A DNA stretch of 64,000 bases from RFSX01 sp965230215 (lineage in GTDB: Bacteria; Bacteroidota; Bacteroidia; Chitinophagales; Saprospiraceae), in NCBI GenBank assembly GCA_965230215.1, contig CBDDKN010000001.1, positions 868,001 through 932,000 of the forward strand, written 5' to 3'. The notes below the pieces were generated by a model. The model was not told where the DNA came from, did not search any database, and saw only the letters and a program-made list of their open reading frames with translations. Below, one piece after another: positions 1-9,633 of the stretch (the stretch's first letter is position 1; each line of letters starts with the position of its first letter). The translations under genes were made by a program, and so were the position numbers.

Positions 1-1509
1 TCATGTTGCTTGAATTCAGAATCCTGACCATAAATGAACTGAGATTCATCATACTCCCCTTCCTTATAATTAGCTAGGCGCCTGTAAGAAAACTGTAAAG
101 ATCTAAACCTCTGGTCTTCTGCCAAAAGCGAGTCCAACTTAAATGCCAATTCTCTTTCCTTGTATTCAGTATAATTGCCATTTATCCTATTACGAATTCT
201 AAGCCAGTCAGGATGCGCTCTCAGCACATCAAGCCTCCGATCTGTAAGAAGGAGAATATGTTTACTCTTGGGAGAGATATATAACCATTTATTAACAAGT
301 GCTATCGCAGTTACGGGTTTCTCTTTAGCTGTAGTTAGAATATCCCTGTACAGTTTTTGATCTATATATTCATCGAGAACCTCTATCTCTACTCTCCTAT
401 TTTTACTTCTCCCGATAACGGTACTGCTATTGTCTTTAGGTTCAGTATCTGACAAGCTCTTCAACTCATAAAATAATGGATCTAAACTGAATTGCTGATT
501 CAGGAATTCAGCAATATAATTCGCACGTCTCTCTGAGAGTTCATAGTTTTCATCTCCTGTGTCATCGGTATGTCCTGAAATCCTAATCGTCTGTTTGTTT
601 TTCTTAATAGTCTTGACAAATGATTCTAACAGCAAAGTATCTAATGCAATAGGAATATAACTGTCTGAATCAAAGTAAACAGTGTAGGTATCATCTAGCA
701 GCTCAGCATAGCTTTCTTCTTCCTTGTAGCATTCGAATTGTACGATTTCAGCACTGTCAATCTCTTCAGTCTCATATAATTCAACATCGTCAATAAAATA
801 CTTGACACTTCTTTCTGCATAATAGTCTGGCCAGTTCTCATCTTCAAATACACCGAGAATAATATAATTGATATTGCAAAGGGGTTTAAAGCTGGCTTCG
901 ACCTTGACCCAATTGTCATATTCCTTGACTGGGAAGGTGACCTGTGCTCCATCAATCATATATTGCCTAATCTTTCTTTTCTTCAGCTTGTAAGTAGGAA
1001 CTTTATTAGAGAAATATACACCCAGGTGATTATCAATTTTTAATGCATTCTCATTAAACTTTGAAGGAACATATAGCCAAAACGAAATCTTATAAACCAG
1101 GCCATACTCGAGTTCTTTGTTCAACTTTTGTGCTATGTAAGTAGCATTACTTCCTGATGTATAAGTTAAACTTGACGTCATCAGTTATGTGAGAAGAAAA
1201 TGCAAGTTCCAAAACTGTACAATCATCTTTATCTACAAAAAGCTTGGGAGGACAGCTTCTAACGTCATCACCACGTTGTTTTTCACGGTAGTTAAACTTG
1301 TATTTACAATTGCATATCCGTGTTCCAGTATTATAAGCAGTCCACTCATCAATCGTTTGAGGCCATTGTAAATTCCAGTATTGTGAACCTATATATTTTT
1401 TAGTATGCTCGAAATCTCCTCCTTTTATATAGTTGTATCCCTGTGAATCCAGATCACTGTTAAGTAATATCAAAATTGTAATTACATAAATAACTAATGG
1501 GCTCCGCAT
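1..1509 (-). CDS. OmpA-family outer-membrane protein, cut by window edge and frameshifted
   Basis: The gene starts at 1509 with a hydrophobic signal peptide (MRSPLVIYVITILILL) and its first frame stops at 1147. The next frame then continues without a stop to base 1. In that frame I read an OmpA/MotB-type peptidoglycan-binding domain: YTVYFDSDSY, then GHTDDTGDENYELSERRA, then a SKNRRVEIEV-like end (roughly bases 690 to 400). The two halves join cleanly if one base of the AAA run at 1168-1170 is removed, giving VKLTYTSGSNATYIAQ across the joint. The first part looks like a carbohydrate-binding or beta-sandwich region, so this is probably an envelope protein that tethers the outer membrane to peptidoglycan. 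Either the frameshift is real and the gene is broken, or it is a homopolymer sequencing error. The C-terminus lies outside the window. Confidence 0.8.
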
Positions 1510-1674
1510 ACTATATAGATAATAAGTGCACTTCCAAATATGACATCCTTAGATCAGGGTCTATTTGATAATACAAAATATCCAAATAAAACGATATTTA
1601 GGATCAGCAAGATATTTATACCAATTTTCCGAAATTGGGTCATATAAATCAACAGCTATTGGGTAACAAATAAT

Positions 1675-4563
1675 CTAATCCATCTTTATAATTTGCTGAA
1701 TACAATTATCATTGTTCAAATCATTAAAAACTTTTATGAAATAAAGTCCATTCGGTAATGTGCTTATGTCAATTTCAATTGGACTTGACTGAGCTGAAAG
1801 ATCCTGATACAAAGCTCCACTTGAAGAAAGTATCTGAATAGTATAGTTCGTAAAGTCCCCCTGAATCTTAAAGAACCCATTAGTAGGATTCGGATATAAT
1901 GTCAAACAGTTACTCTGAACTTCCAAATCTGTAGCTGTAGTGGTTACATCTACTACCTTAGCCCCTATTATCATAGGATCAGTAATGGCATTGTCAGGTG
2001 TTATGGAACCCATAAATGATTCATCATATTCTGCAAACAACTCTGAATTGGTTAGATTGGTGTAATCACTATCGATACATTCAGAATCATCTGTAAAAGA
2101 ACATTCGTTCCCTGAACTCCCAGAAACGATTGGAATATAATCAGCATCCTGTTCATTGTAATAGACTCTTGAATTGTTAAACTGACCAAAGTCTAAGGTA
2201 ATCTCTTGTGGCGCAAAGAAATACTCATCATCTTCCTTTGCACCATCTAATAATGGGAATCCCTTCTGTGAAATTTCATCAAAAATGATCTGTGCATCAA
2301 AGACGATGTTGTTGCTTGGGTTTTGGAAGACGATATTCCCTTGAATTAGGATCTCCGACTTCGTTGGATCTACCGAAAGCATACCAACTCCAAAGCCTTC
2401 TCCATCTTCATTTTCAATATGTTGACTTGCAGTTGACACCAATATGTCTGTCCCCGCATTGTTAAAGGTCCCCCCATTCATAGTTACTTGGGCATTCAAA
2501 GGCAGTGCTATACCAACAGCATCACCAGCGAATCCTTCTATGATATTATCATTTAATGTCCAGCGATGTGTATTATGATAGAAATCCATATCAAGACCGA
2601 TTACTTCGGGTTCATCTGAAATATGATTTGGTGCTGGGTTAATTCCATAGTCTTCATAACCCGTTCGTCCTCCATAACCAACAAGTCTCGAATTTTGAAT
2701 TGTGATGTTTGTGGTATGGTTATGTTCAAAACCTACCTTGCCTATATTCCAAAGAACAGTACCATCTAAAACCAAGTCCAATTGGTCTTTGTAACTTGGA
2801 GGCAAATCATTCATCCACAAATTAGGATCAGTCTCCGTGGGGTCTGTTTTTCTATGAAATTCAGTATGGGTATAATATGTCTGTACACCTCTTGAAAAGC
2901 CATAAGCCGTATTATCTAAAAAAGGCCTAGCCTTGAGATACCATACATCAAGTACGAAGTTTGGATAACTAGACTTCCAATCGTGTAGGACCTGATTCAA
3001 AACTGGAAATTCAGCGGATGGGACATGGGCATCAATGTCTCCGCGTGCCATTCCCATATTCTTCTCAATAAGGCCTTCAGTCCAATAAACATAAGCGTGA
3101 CCTGTGCATCCTGCTACAACATTACCTTGTACTGTTACTCCTGTGCCATGAAACCAAAAACCGTCTCCCTGCCAGGCAAAATCTTGCCTGTGTTCTTTAA
3201 GGTCAGCAAGGGAGTTTGTTGGACCACCATCTATATATGAATCCCGAGGACGAGGTGCTTCCATTATCGGATTTATCGGGTTCACCGTTCTTATAGCTAT
3301 ATTCTCAATGAATGAACCAGTTTCATTTCCTGCTTCAGTGTTGAAGGCCCCTCCGACAACATTATAACTCACATTATTAATGAAATCGACTCTTGACGAA
3401 TGGTTAACATATCCCCATCCTGGATCTGTATTGACTACACATCCTTCAACGTGTGCTGGAATTGGTAAAGGTGTGATTGGTTTAGCGGGAAATACTGAAT
3501 CATCCAAACCACCTCTATGGAAATGGAAAGAATATCTCCCTCTGGGATTCTTACCTCCGTTAGGCACGGGATTACCAGTATCCTGATTGGCATCTAAGTC
3601 TTCAAAATCCCAATCGTCTAAAAGGATGCTCTTGTCAGTTCGACCTAAGTTATTAGCCTCAACAAATCTGACATCTACATCTAATGTGTGCATAAACATT
3701 ATATGACCTCTAGGTTTATGATATTCGCCACTGATAGCGTCAACACTTGTATTCTCTGAAGATATTACAATATTCCTGCTCAGATTCGCAACATGAACAT
3801 CTAAATCAGATGCTTGTGCTGGTGCTTTATGGTCTCTAAGCAATGCAGGTGAAAATGTAATTACATTGTTGGAAATTGAGGTAATCGTAACTACCTCATC
3901 TTTCTCAAATTCAGCAGGACTTAATATTGATGTATTTGTGATCGGATCAGTTCCGGCCACAACGAGTTTATCACCAACTTTCCAGCCTGTGGGTGCAGAG
4001 TCAAGAATAAACTGTGAATCACCTGCCGAAGGATGTACTTGAAGTGTAAGCCATGAAGTCTTGTCATTACCATACATAACCGTTGTTCCCATTAACACTG
4101 CTCCTGGCGCAAATCGCTCAGGATCAAACGAACTGGAAGTTCCGCCTCGTTCAGCAAATACCAAACTGGCGGTTACATTTGGTGATATCTTATTCGTGAT
4201 TGTTCCAATCTCCAAACTCCCCATCATCGCACTGAACAAATATTCAGTTCTTAGTTCTGTATTAACATTGGTCGCAAACTGCAGCTTCCCACCATAGTTA
4301 ATACGCACAGATTTGAACTCTTCAGCAATCATACCATCAACTGTAACAGTAATCCCATTGGGGATTAAGACTCTATCATCATTGACCGGCAATGTCCCAC
4401 CCCATGTACTTGGTGAACTCCAGTTTCCAGAATTTGCAGCTGTTATTGTTGGCGTACCAGCTACTTGCATTGGTGATTGAGCTAAGGTATGCCCTAACGA
4501 GGAAATGACCATCAAAAGCGATAGTATGCCATTAATTCTAATTAATTCTATTCTCATATTCAT
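1675..4563 (-). CDS. G8-domain / right-handed beta-helix secreted protein with T9SS sorting domain
   Basis: A 962-residue secreted protein. Residues 1-29 form a signal peptide ending near HTLAQS. Residues about 46-175 match a G8 domain: GNWSSPSTWGG, then VLIPNGITVTVDG, a glycine-rich beta domain known from CEMIP/TMEM2 and polyductin. The middle part has repeated beta-helix-like strands with HFHRGG and NHSSRVDFINNV segments, as in CEMIP-like hyaluronan-binding or depolymerising proteins. The last 75 residues are a T9SS type A sorting domain (LTLYPNPTNGFFKIQG ... LPNGLYFIKV). I infer a cell-surface or released polysaccharide-binding or -degrading protein; the substrate cannot be read from the sequence. 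It has its own upstream gap and no obvious operon partner. Confidence 0.85.
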   Translation of the reverse strand: MNMRIELIRINGILSLLMVISSLGHTLAQSPMQVAGTPTITAANSGNWSSPSTWGGTLPVNDDRVLIPNGITVTVDGMIAEEFKSVRINYGGKLQFATNVNTELRTEYLFSAMMGSLEIGTITNKISPNVTASLVFAERGGTSSSFDPERFAPGAVLMGTTVMYGNDKTSWLTLQVHPSAGDSQFILDSAPTGWKVGDKLVVAGTDPITNTSILSPAEFEKDEVVTITSISNNVITFSPALLRDHKAPAQASDLDVHVANLSRNIVISSENTSVDAISGEYHKPRGHIMFMHTLDVDVRFVEANNLGRTDKSILLDDWDFEDLDANQDTGNPVPNGGKNPRGRYSFHFHRGGLDDSVFPAKPITPLPIPAHVEGCVVNTDPGWGYVNHSSRVDFINNVSYNVVGGAFNTEAGNETGSFIENIAIRTVNPINPIMEAPRPRDSYIDGGPTNSLADLKEHRQDFAWQGDGFWFHGTGVTVQGNVVAGCTGHAYVYWTEGLIEKNMGMARGDIDAHVPSAEFPVLNQVLHDWKSSYPNFVLDVWYLKARPFLDNTAYGFSRGVQTYYTHTEFHRKTDPTETDPNLWMNDLPPSYKDQLDLVLDGTVLWNIGKVGFEHNHTTNITIQNSRLVGYGGRTGYEDYGINPAPNHISDEPEVIGLDMDFYHNTHRWTLNDNIIEGFAGDAVGIALPLNAQVTMNGGTFNNAGTDILVSTASQHIENEDGEGFGVGMLSVDPTKSEILIQGNIVFQNPSNNIVFDAQIIFDEISQKGFPLLDGAKEDDEYFFAPQEITLDFGQFNNSRVYYNEQDADYIPIVSGSSGNECSFTDDSECIDSDYTNLTNSELFAEYDESFMGSITPDNAITDPMIIGAKVVDVTTTATDLEVQSNCLTLYPNPTNGFFKIQGDFTNYTIQILSSSGALYQDLSAQSSPIEIDISTLPNGLYFIKVFNDLNNDNCIQQIIKMD

Positions 4564-4650
4564 ATTTGTATTGAATTAGTGATCCAATAACAAAACGAAC
4601 TAAGTTGCATTTACCCTACCTTAGTCTTTCTCTTGTTAACTGTCTACCAT

Positions 4651-5367
4651 CTAATGTCTGGTTTTACCCCAGGCCAATACCTTAACTCCTTTTGAATAGT
4701 GTATTCTATCCGGATTATTGTTAATAAGCTTACCAAACCGCTCATATTCCAAACTTAAATTCCTAAGTTCAATAGAATTGATCTTCCATTCCTTATGATG
4801 CAAGTCAAAAGAAACAAGTGATTTGTTTATATCTTGAAAAAGGGCATATCGTTCGGTCAACCAAATATCCAGTTCTGTCTTAGTGTCTATATCTTTACCA
4901 ACTGCATATTGTATTTGCATATTATCCCCGAAAAGGGAATTTTGAGATTCATACCGATTACCGGTACGTTTGATTTTAGAATATCTATAGGGCAAACCCG
5001 ATAAAACTTTTGCAAGCTGACAAGACAATCGTTTACCGGCTTCTATACTCAGAAAGTAAACACCTGATTTGCCGTTCGCTTTAACATAGGTTCTGACATT
5101 AATCTCAGGAAAATCGGAAATGGGCGCAAAAGATGGGATATATCTGGGCCTAATTTTCTCCATGGTAAAGGCGACCAGAGATACCCATGGTTTTCCTACA
5201 AATAAATCAAGCTCCAGACCATCCGGCACAAAGCTTTCAAGCTCCTCTAATGATACTTGGTAGTGAAGAAAGAGTACATCATTCCATTCCTGATAATAGC
5301 TCCATGGGTTAGCAGGCAATTCCCATGGTCTGTGCTGGGAAGAATTTAGAATTTCAGAGATAGTCAT
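4651..5367 (-). CDS. YqjF-like protein (DUF2071)
   Basis: A 238-residue protein of the YqjF/DUF2071 type. The family pattern is visible: a start with RPW...NPWSYYQEWNDVLFLHY, then FVPDGLELDLFVGKPWVSLVAF, then FPEINVRTYVKANGKSGVYF. Length is normal for the family. It has no signal peptide, so it should be cytosolic. The function of the family is not established. Only 5 bases separate its start (5367) from the stop of the upstream small secreted-protein gene, so the two are probably co-transcribed. Confidence 0.85.
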   Translation of the reverse strand: MTISEILNSSQHRPWELPANPWSYYQEWNDVLFLHYQVSLEELESFVPDGLELDLFVGKPWVSLVAFTMEKIRPRYIPSFAPISDFPEINVRTYVKANGKSGVYFLSIEAGKRLSCQLAKVLSGLPYRYSKIKRTGNRYESQNSLFGDNMQIQYAVGKDIDTKTELDIWLTERYALFQDINKSLVSFDLHHKEWKINSIELRNLSLEYERFGKLINNNPDRIHYSKGVKVLAWGKTRH

Positions 5368-5372
5368 TTAAT

Positions 5373-5786
5373 TCACCTTACCGTTACGCTTATTATATAA
5401 TCGAATTTGAACGTTGCATTATTGCAGTGATATCGTCCTGTATTCTCATCTTCGACATAAAGTAGTTCCTCTAAAGTATAACGACCTGCTTTTAGATCAT
5501 CATGTGATATTTTAGAAATTGTCTCAGCATAGTCATTGTGGACTTCATTACCTTCAAATATCATAGACTTCAATCCAAATGAATTCGAAGGACTTAATAT
5601 AAAAGGCTGAGCCACATCTTCATACATATATTCACCTCCGAAAGAAAAGTAGGCTTTCCATTCATCCCCAAAATGGCATTCTTCAACTATATAAACATCC
5701 TTAAGTTCAATTTGTATTACATATTCTTGACCAGTTAGAAATAAGTGAGCGATAAGAAAGCTCCCAATTAAAACAAGTTCTTTCAT
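5373..5786 (-). CDS. Small secreted hypothetical protein
   Basis: A 137-residue protein with an N-terminal signal peptide (MKELVLIGSFLIAHLFLTGQ) and a beta-rich remainder. I do not recognise a family. Its start codon overlaps the stop of the GldM-like gene upstream (5786), so translation is probably coupled and the two products may act together in the periplasm or outer membrane. The downstream DUF2071 gene follows after 5 bases. Confidence 0.7.
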   Translation of the reverse strand: MKELVLIGSFLIAHLFLTGQEYVIQIELKDVYIVEECHFGDEWKAYFSFGGEYMYEDVAQPFILSPSNSFGLKSMIFEGNEVHNDYAETISKISHDDLKAGRYTLEELLYVEDENTGRYHCNNATFKFDYIISVTVR

Positions 5787-6427
5787 TATTCCTTATTTGC
5801 CATCTGTTGGTAAACAATAGATACCGACTCATTTTCATCCCTCTTTAATTTTCGTAAAAGTGGAATAGCAGCCATCAGAGGCAGTTGGTTAAAATGATAT
5901 TCAGCCCAAGTAATATCCCCCTCTTCTTTGTATTGTGTGTTTATCTTAAGAGGTATATCAACTGAATCAACTTCTAACTCGTCCTGCAATATTCGATTAT
6001 AGCTTTGTGCCACATTAATAACAGCATTTTCGATTTCTGCGCCTATACCTTCCATAATGAGTATACGGGTAGGTACTCTTGCATTTTTTGGATCAAAAAG
6101 TTCTTTCTTGTCCGTACCTTCTTTCCATCCTCCAGATTGAAGGACCAATAGATTGATGGTTGAATCAATCAAACTATTGAACTCAAGGGAAGTAGCTTCT
6201 ATATCCTTAACAAGTTCACTGTAAACATCATCTTCAAGGAGTATATCCTTAAGTACTTCATTGCTTGGCGTATAGGTGTTGGTGGAATTAAGCAAAGCCT
6301 CATCGACGTCCTGAAATGCTTTTGTTACTATTCGGCTTAGGAAGACCGCCAATATCAGTAGCACCACAATCAAAACTGTTGCTATAATTATGCAGGACTT
6401 GCGTTTGTTGGTTTTTTGATTTGCCAT
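5786..6427 (-). CDS. Membrane-anchored protein resembling the GldM N-terminal domain
   Basis: A 213-residue protein with a lysine-rich start, one transmembrane helix at residues about 12-35 and a helical periplasmic domain. The end (WAEYHFNQLPLMAAIPLLRK, followed by acidic and helical residues) looks like the end of the helical N-terminal domain of GldM, the T9SS motor stator. DPKNARVPTRILIMEG also fits the conserved middle of that domain. Full GldM is about 500 residues and has one N-terminal helix plus beta domains, so this is either a stand-alone paralogue of the first domain or a convergent helical protein. It overlaps the next gene by one base. The match is by eye only. Confidence 0.55.
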   Translation of the reverse strand: MANQKTNKRKSCIIIATVLIVVLLILAVFLSRIVTKAFQDVDEALLNSTNTYTPSNEVLKDILLEDDVYSELVKDIEATSLEFNSLIDSTINLLVLQSGGWKEGTDKKELFDPKNARVPTRILIMEGIGAEIENAVINVAQSYNRILQDELEVDSVDIPLKINTQYKEEGDITWAEYHFNQLPLMAAIPLLRKLKRDENESVSIVYQQMANKE

Positions 6428-6592
6428 TAGTACTTAAAGCTATTCTTAAAACTTAAGTTGTTTAACCTGAACCGTCGGTAAACAAGAAAACTTACAGTTT
6501 GTAAGACACTCTAATCGTCAAGATACCTAAAATTGGACATAAGTACCATAAATATGAATTGTATCGCCCGGAGGAGTTAATTGTAATTTCAA

Positions 6593-7096
6593 TCAATCGA
6601 ATATATAAGGCTCTTCATTATAAGCCATATCTTTTACATTATTGAGCACCTGGTTCATATATCTCTTCCATACGAACTTACCAAACAACCAACATATAGG
6701 ACGAAGGAATATACTTCGAGAATACAAGGCATATTTATATTCTACTTGGACGGTATTTACATTCAATTGTTTTGTATGCCACTCCCCAACAAACTTATAG
6801 AAGCCCAGCACCCAAAATTGGAAGTCATCCACCTGAATCTTCCAATATTGATTTTCTTTTCTTTCCAACACACGGTCCATAAAAGCAAATCCTCCACTAT
6901 GGAAAAAAGACTTTTCAACAAATACCTTCTTACTGGATCCAGTTTTGCCCCAGTGCTCATCATCTGTAGTATGGGTCACCTTTGGCACTGGACCAAATCC
7001 CGTGTGTACTTTTGATAAATCACAGAGCATACCTGTCTTAAATGCGCGTTCAAGTGAACACTCAAATATTGCCGATACCTTAACATGCGTTACCAT
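6593..7096 (-). CDS. SRPBCC-fold protein
   Basis: A 167-residue cytosolic protein beginning MVTHVKVSAIFECSLERAFK, the usual first strand and helix of a START/SRPBCC lipid- or ligand-binding fold. The body contains GKTGSSKKVF and beta strands ending in a long C-terminal helix. The ligand is unknown. It is monocistronic as far as can be seen, with 48 bases before the stop of the TlpA-like gene upstream. Confidence 0.7.
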   Translation of the reverse strand: MVTHVKVSAIFECSLERAFKTGMLCDLSKVHTGFGPVPKVTHTTDDEHWGKTGSSKKVFVEKSFFHSGGFAFMDRVLERKENQYWKIQVDDFQFWVLGFYKFVGEWHTKQLNVNTVQVEYKYALYSRSIFLRPICWLFGKFVWKRYMNQVLNNVKDMAYNEEPYIFD

Positions 7097-7144
7097 TTCC
7101 AGTAGTATTTATTTCTTGTCGTCAATTGCTGTGTGCACCACATC

Positions 7145-7741
7145 CTATTGTATTAGCTCATCTAATACCGGGACCAGCTTATCCATCAAATGTTGCCCTG
7201 CCAAGGAATCCACCCTTCCGCCTGAAGTGGTATATACTATTTCTGTGTCCTCATTTAAAACATAGGTAGTTGGATAACCAGAAATGATGCGAAAGACATC
7301 ATCGCAAAGCATTTCCCCATCGTAGATATGTGTAAAGCCCCAGGGGTGATCCAATAGAAATTCATCTAGTGATTCCTTGTTGTCTTTACCAATGGCGATG
7401 TAATTGATGCTTTCTGTGCCATATTTCTCTTTGATATCATTGAAGCCCGGTATTTCAGCAACACAAGGCGGACAGGTTGTAAACCAAAAGTTTATTATGC
7501 TGGGCTTACCTTTCAAACTTTCATTTGAAACAAGCGTACCATCTAAAGCCTCAGAACTGAACTCAGGTATTTTAACCCCTGCGATACAGTTGATTCCTCT
7601 AGGGGGTATTGCATTCACTTGCATGGCTTTCTTCCGTTCTTCAATGCACTGATCCATTCGTTCATCATAGGACATCTGATCTTGAACACATCCGAAAAAG
7701 AAAAGGACAGAAAGGATAAGGTAGTATATCTTGTGATTCAT
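7145..7741 (-). CDS. TlpA-family thioredoxin-like lipoprotein
   Basis: A 198-residue thiol-disulfide oxidoreductase of the TlpA/ResA type. It has a lipoprotein signal peptide with the lipobox Cys at about residue 18 (VLFFFGC), so it sits in a periplasm-facing membrane. The redox motif CPPC is at residues 90-93 inside FWFTTCPPCVAEIPGF, and the cis-proline segment is SGYPTTYVL. It probably reduces or oxidises periplasmic cysteines, for example in cytochrome maturation. A hairpin (7745-7774) lies directly before its start codon. Confidence 0.85.
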   Translation of the reverse strand: MNHKIYYLILSVLFFFGCVQDQMSYDERMDQCIEERKKAMQVNAIPPRGINCIAGVKIPEFSSEALDGTLVSNESLKGKPSIINFWFTTCPPCVAEIPGFNDIKEKYGTESINYIAIGKDNKESLDEFLLDHPWGFTHIYDGEMLCDDVFRIISGYPTTYVLNEDTEIVYTTSGGRVDSLAGQHLMDKLVPVLDELIQ

Positions 7742-7744
7742 GGT

Positions 7745-7774
7745 AAGCTATCTATTTGATATTAAGATAGGCTT
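7745..7774 (-). promoter_or_regulatory. Hairpin immediately upstream of the TlpA-like start
   Basis: On the minus strand AAGCC-TATCT and AGATA-GCTT pair around an 11-base AT-rich loop, with one bulged base; the stem ends 4 bases before the ATG at 7741. A stem in this position could hide the ribosome start region or act as a leader structure. No regulator is known and the role is inferred only from position. Confidence 0.3.
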
Positions 7775-7869
7775 TTTACCAAAAACAAGACTGTAACAAG
7801 TGAATACGTAAAGATGGCTTTAACGATTCCTTAGGCTAAACTCACTACTAGAAGTAGAAATGATGTGTT

Positions 7870-8622
7870 TTACATACGCACATGTCCCAAGAACTCATCT
7901 CTGATAGCCGTTTCCTGAAATTGACCACAATACTCAACAGTCACAGTTTTGGAATTTACATCCTCAACCCCACGCGCTGCTACACACAGGTGTTCTGCTT
8001 CTATAATCACAGCAACATCTTCAGTATTGAGTACCTTTTTCAATTCTTCAGCTATCTGCTTTGTGAGCCTTTCCTGTACCTGAGGTCTTTTAGCAAAGTA
8101 TTGAACTATGCGGTTTATTTTAGAAAGGCCAACAACCTTACCATTAGAAATGTAAGCTACATGTGCTCTACCAATGATGGGAATAAAATGATGTTCGCAA
8201 AAGGAGTATAAAGTAATATCCTTCTCTACGAGCATTTGATTATATTGATACTTGTTGTCAAAGAGCGCAATCTTCGGTTTATTGGCAGGATTAAGGCCAG
8301 CGAAGATTTCCTTGACATACATTTTCGCAACTCTTCTTGGTGTACCGCTCAAACTGTCATCTTCAAGATCCAAACCCAAGACATTCATGATCTCTCTGAA
8401 ATGATTTTCTATCAATTCCATTTTAAGATCATCATCAATGTCGAAGGCATCCTCACGCATTGGTGTTTCAAGAGAAGTACCAACATGGTTATCACCTATT
8501 TCCTCAAGGTAATCCATATCAGCTTTTACTGAATGGCCATTGTTACCGTTGTGTTCAAATTCATGACTTGTTTCGTTAACAATGTCTTCAAAGCTTGTGT
8601 CAATATATTTTCTATTCTCCAT
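7870..8622 (-). CDS. folE: GTP cyclohydrolase I
   Basis: It converts GTP to 7,8-dihydroneopterin triphosphate, the entry step to folate and other pterins. The zinc and active-site signature is clear: LYSFCEHHFIPIIGRAHVAY, with the second zinc cysteine in EAEHLCVAARGV. The core begins near IENHFREIMNVLGLD and is preceded by an acidic, poorly conserved extension of about 70 residues. I chose the start at 8622 (MENRKYIDTSF), which overlaps the upstream PTPS gene by 11 bases; a start at 8649 would add nine residues and increase the overlap. Because the PTPS gene lies directly upstream, the pair probably feeds a pterin or queuosine-type pathway. Confidence 0.93.
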   Translation of the reverse strand: MENRKYIDTSFEDIVNETSHEFEHNGNNGHSVKADMDYLEEIGDNHVGTSLETPMREDAFDIDDDLKMELIENHFREIMNVLGLDLEDDSLSGTPRRVAKMYVKEIFAGLNPANKPKIALFDNKYQYNQMLVEKDITLYSFCEHHFIPIIGRAHVAYISNGKVVGLSKINRIVQYFAKRPQVQERLTKQIAEELKKVLNTEDVAVIIEAEHLCVAARGVEDVNSKTVTVEYCGQFQETAIRDEFLGHVRM

Positions 8623-9022
8623 ATTCAACAAAGTTTCTTTCAGTTTCATAAAGCGTAATCCGTAGGGACAGATCTGAATCTATCGCGGGTCTGAGTTTTT
8701 CATAAATTACTTTAGCAATATTTTCAGCAGTAGGATTCAATGTTTTGAACTCTTCGACCTCTAGATTTAAATTCTTGTGATCAAACTGATCAAGGACTTC
8801 TTTTTTAATTATGTCCTTCAGTATTTTCATATCCATAACATAACCTGTATCAGGGTCGATATCGCCAGTCAGGCGTACGATAAGATCATAATTATGTCCG
8901 TGGAAATAGGAATTATTACATTTTCCAAATACTGACGCATTCTGATCATCAGACCAATTCGGATTATGCAATCTGTGCGCTGCGTTAAAATGTGCTTTAC
9001 GGCAAACTGTTGTTTTCATCAC
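8612..9022 (-). CDS. queD: 6-pyruvoyl-tetrahydropterin synthase / 6-carboxytetrahydropterin synthase family
   Basis: A 136-residue PTPS/QueD family enzyme acting on dihydroneopterin triphosphate. The zinc ligands appear as FNAAHRLHNP and FHGHNYDL, the catalytic Cys as GKCNNSYF, and the Glu/Asp-His region as FDHKNLNLE. PTPS and QueD cannot be told apart with certainty from sequence alone. It overlaps folE, which makes its substrate, so the two are one operon. The C-terminal ETERNFVEYGE is the usual family ending. Confidence 0.88.
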   Translation of the reverse strand: MMKTTVCRKAHFNAAHRLHNPNWSDDQNASVFGKCNNSYFHGHNYDLIVRLTGDIDPDTGYVMDMKILKDIIKKEVLDQFDHKNLNLEVEEFKTLNPTAENIAKVIYEKLRPAIDSDLSLRITLYETERNFVEYGE

Positions 9023-9148
9023 TTGACTAAACTTGGTTTTGAAGAATTTGTTTAAGAAAAAGAAAGTGATCCGAAAAAATTAACAGTCGATTAATCTCAA
9101 AAAGTTTCTTTTTGAAAACAACTCATTCAACTCAAATGCCTTATTCTG

Positions 9149-9613
9149 CTAAGTTTTAAGCTTTCTAAAACCAATCCGACTACTGCCATTAGAATACCAA
9201 TTTTTCATTTCGACAAATTGCTCATATCCATGTCTTTCATAGAATCTTATTGTGGGAGCACCGGAAGTCCATAACCAGATATTATGAATACCCATCTTGT
9301 GAAGGTTTTCTTCTAATGAGCTAAGAAGCCTAGATCCAATGCCTTTATTGCGGTAATTTTTGTCTACAAACAGGTCCGTCAGATGAAACCATCCGGAAAA
9401 TTGAGTGCCATTTTTGTGAGCTAAACCAGAAACGCATGCAATCAGGACATCATCGTCTAGTGCAACCAGACTGATTCGCTCAGTACTTTCCAGTTCTACC
9501 CCTTCCTCTAGTGAAAGCTGATCAAATCCCGAATCAATAAACTCAAGTTCGTCTGGAGTCAGTGGCCTTTGTATTAAACGTATTGTGCTCATTTGTTGGA
9601 AATTGTCCACCAA
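9149..9613 (-). CDS. GNAT-family N-acetyltransferase
   Basis: A 154-residue acetyl-CoA-dependent acetyltransferase. The acetyl-CoA-binding segment is DLFVDKNYRNKGIGSRLLSS (Q/RxxGxG/A type), followed by NIWLWTSGAPTIRFYERHGY, the usual beta-bulge and C-terminal strand. The acceptor is unknown. A start at 9592 (MSTIRLIQRPL) is also plausible and would match the common GNAT N-terminus better. No operon partner is evident. Confidence 0.85.
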   Translation of the reverse strand: MVDNFQQMSTIRLIQRPLTPDELEFIDSGFDQLSLEEGVELESTERISLVALDDDVLIACVSGLAHKNGTQFSGWFHLTDLFVDKNYRNKGIGSRLLSSLEENLHKMGIHNIWLWTSGAPTIRFYERHGYEQFVEMKNWYSNGSSRIGFRKLKT

Positions 9614-9633
9614 TTTTAGGATTGATGCGTCTG

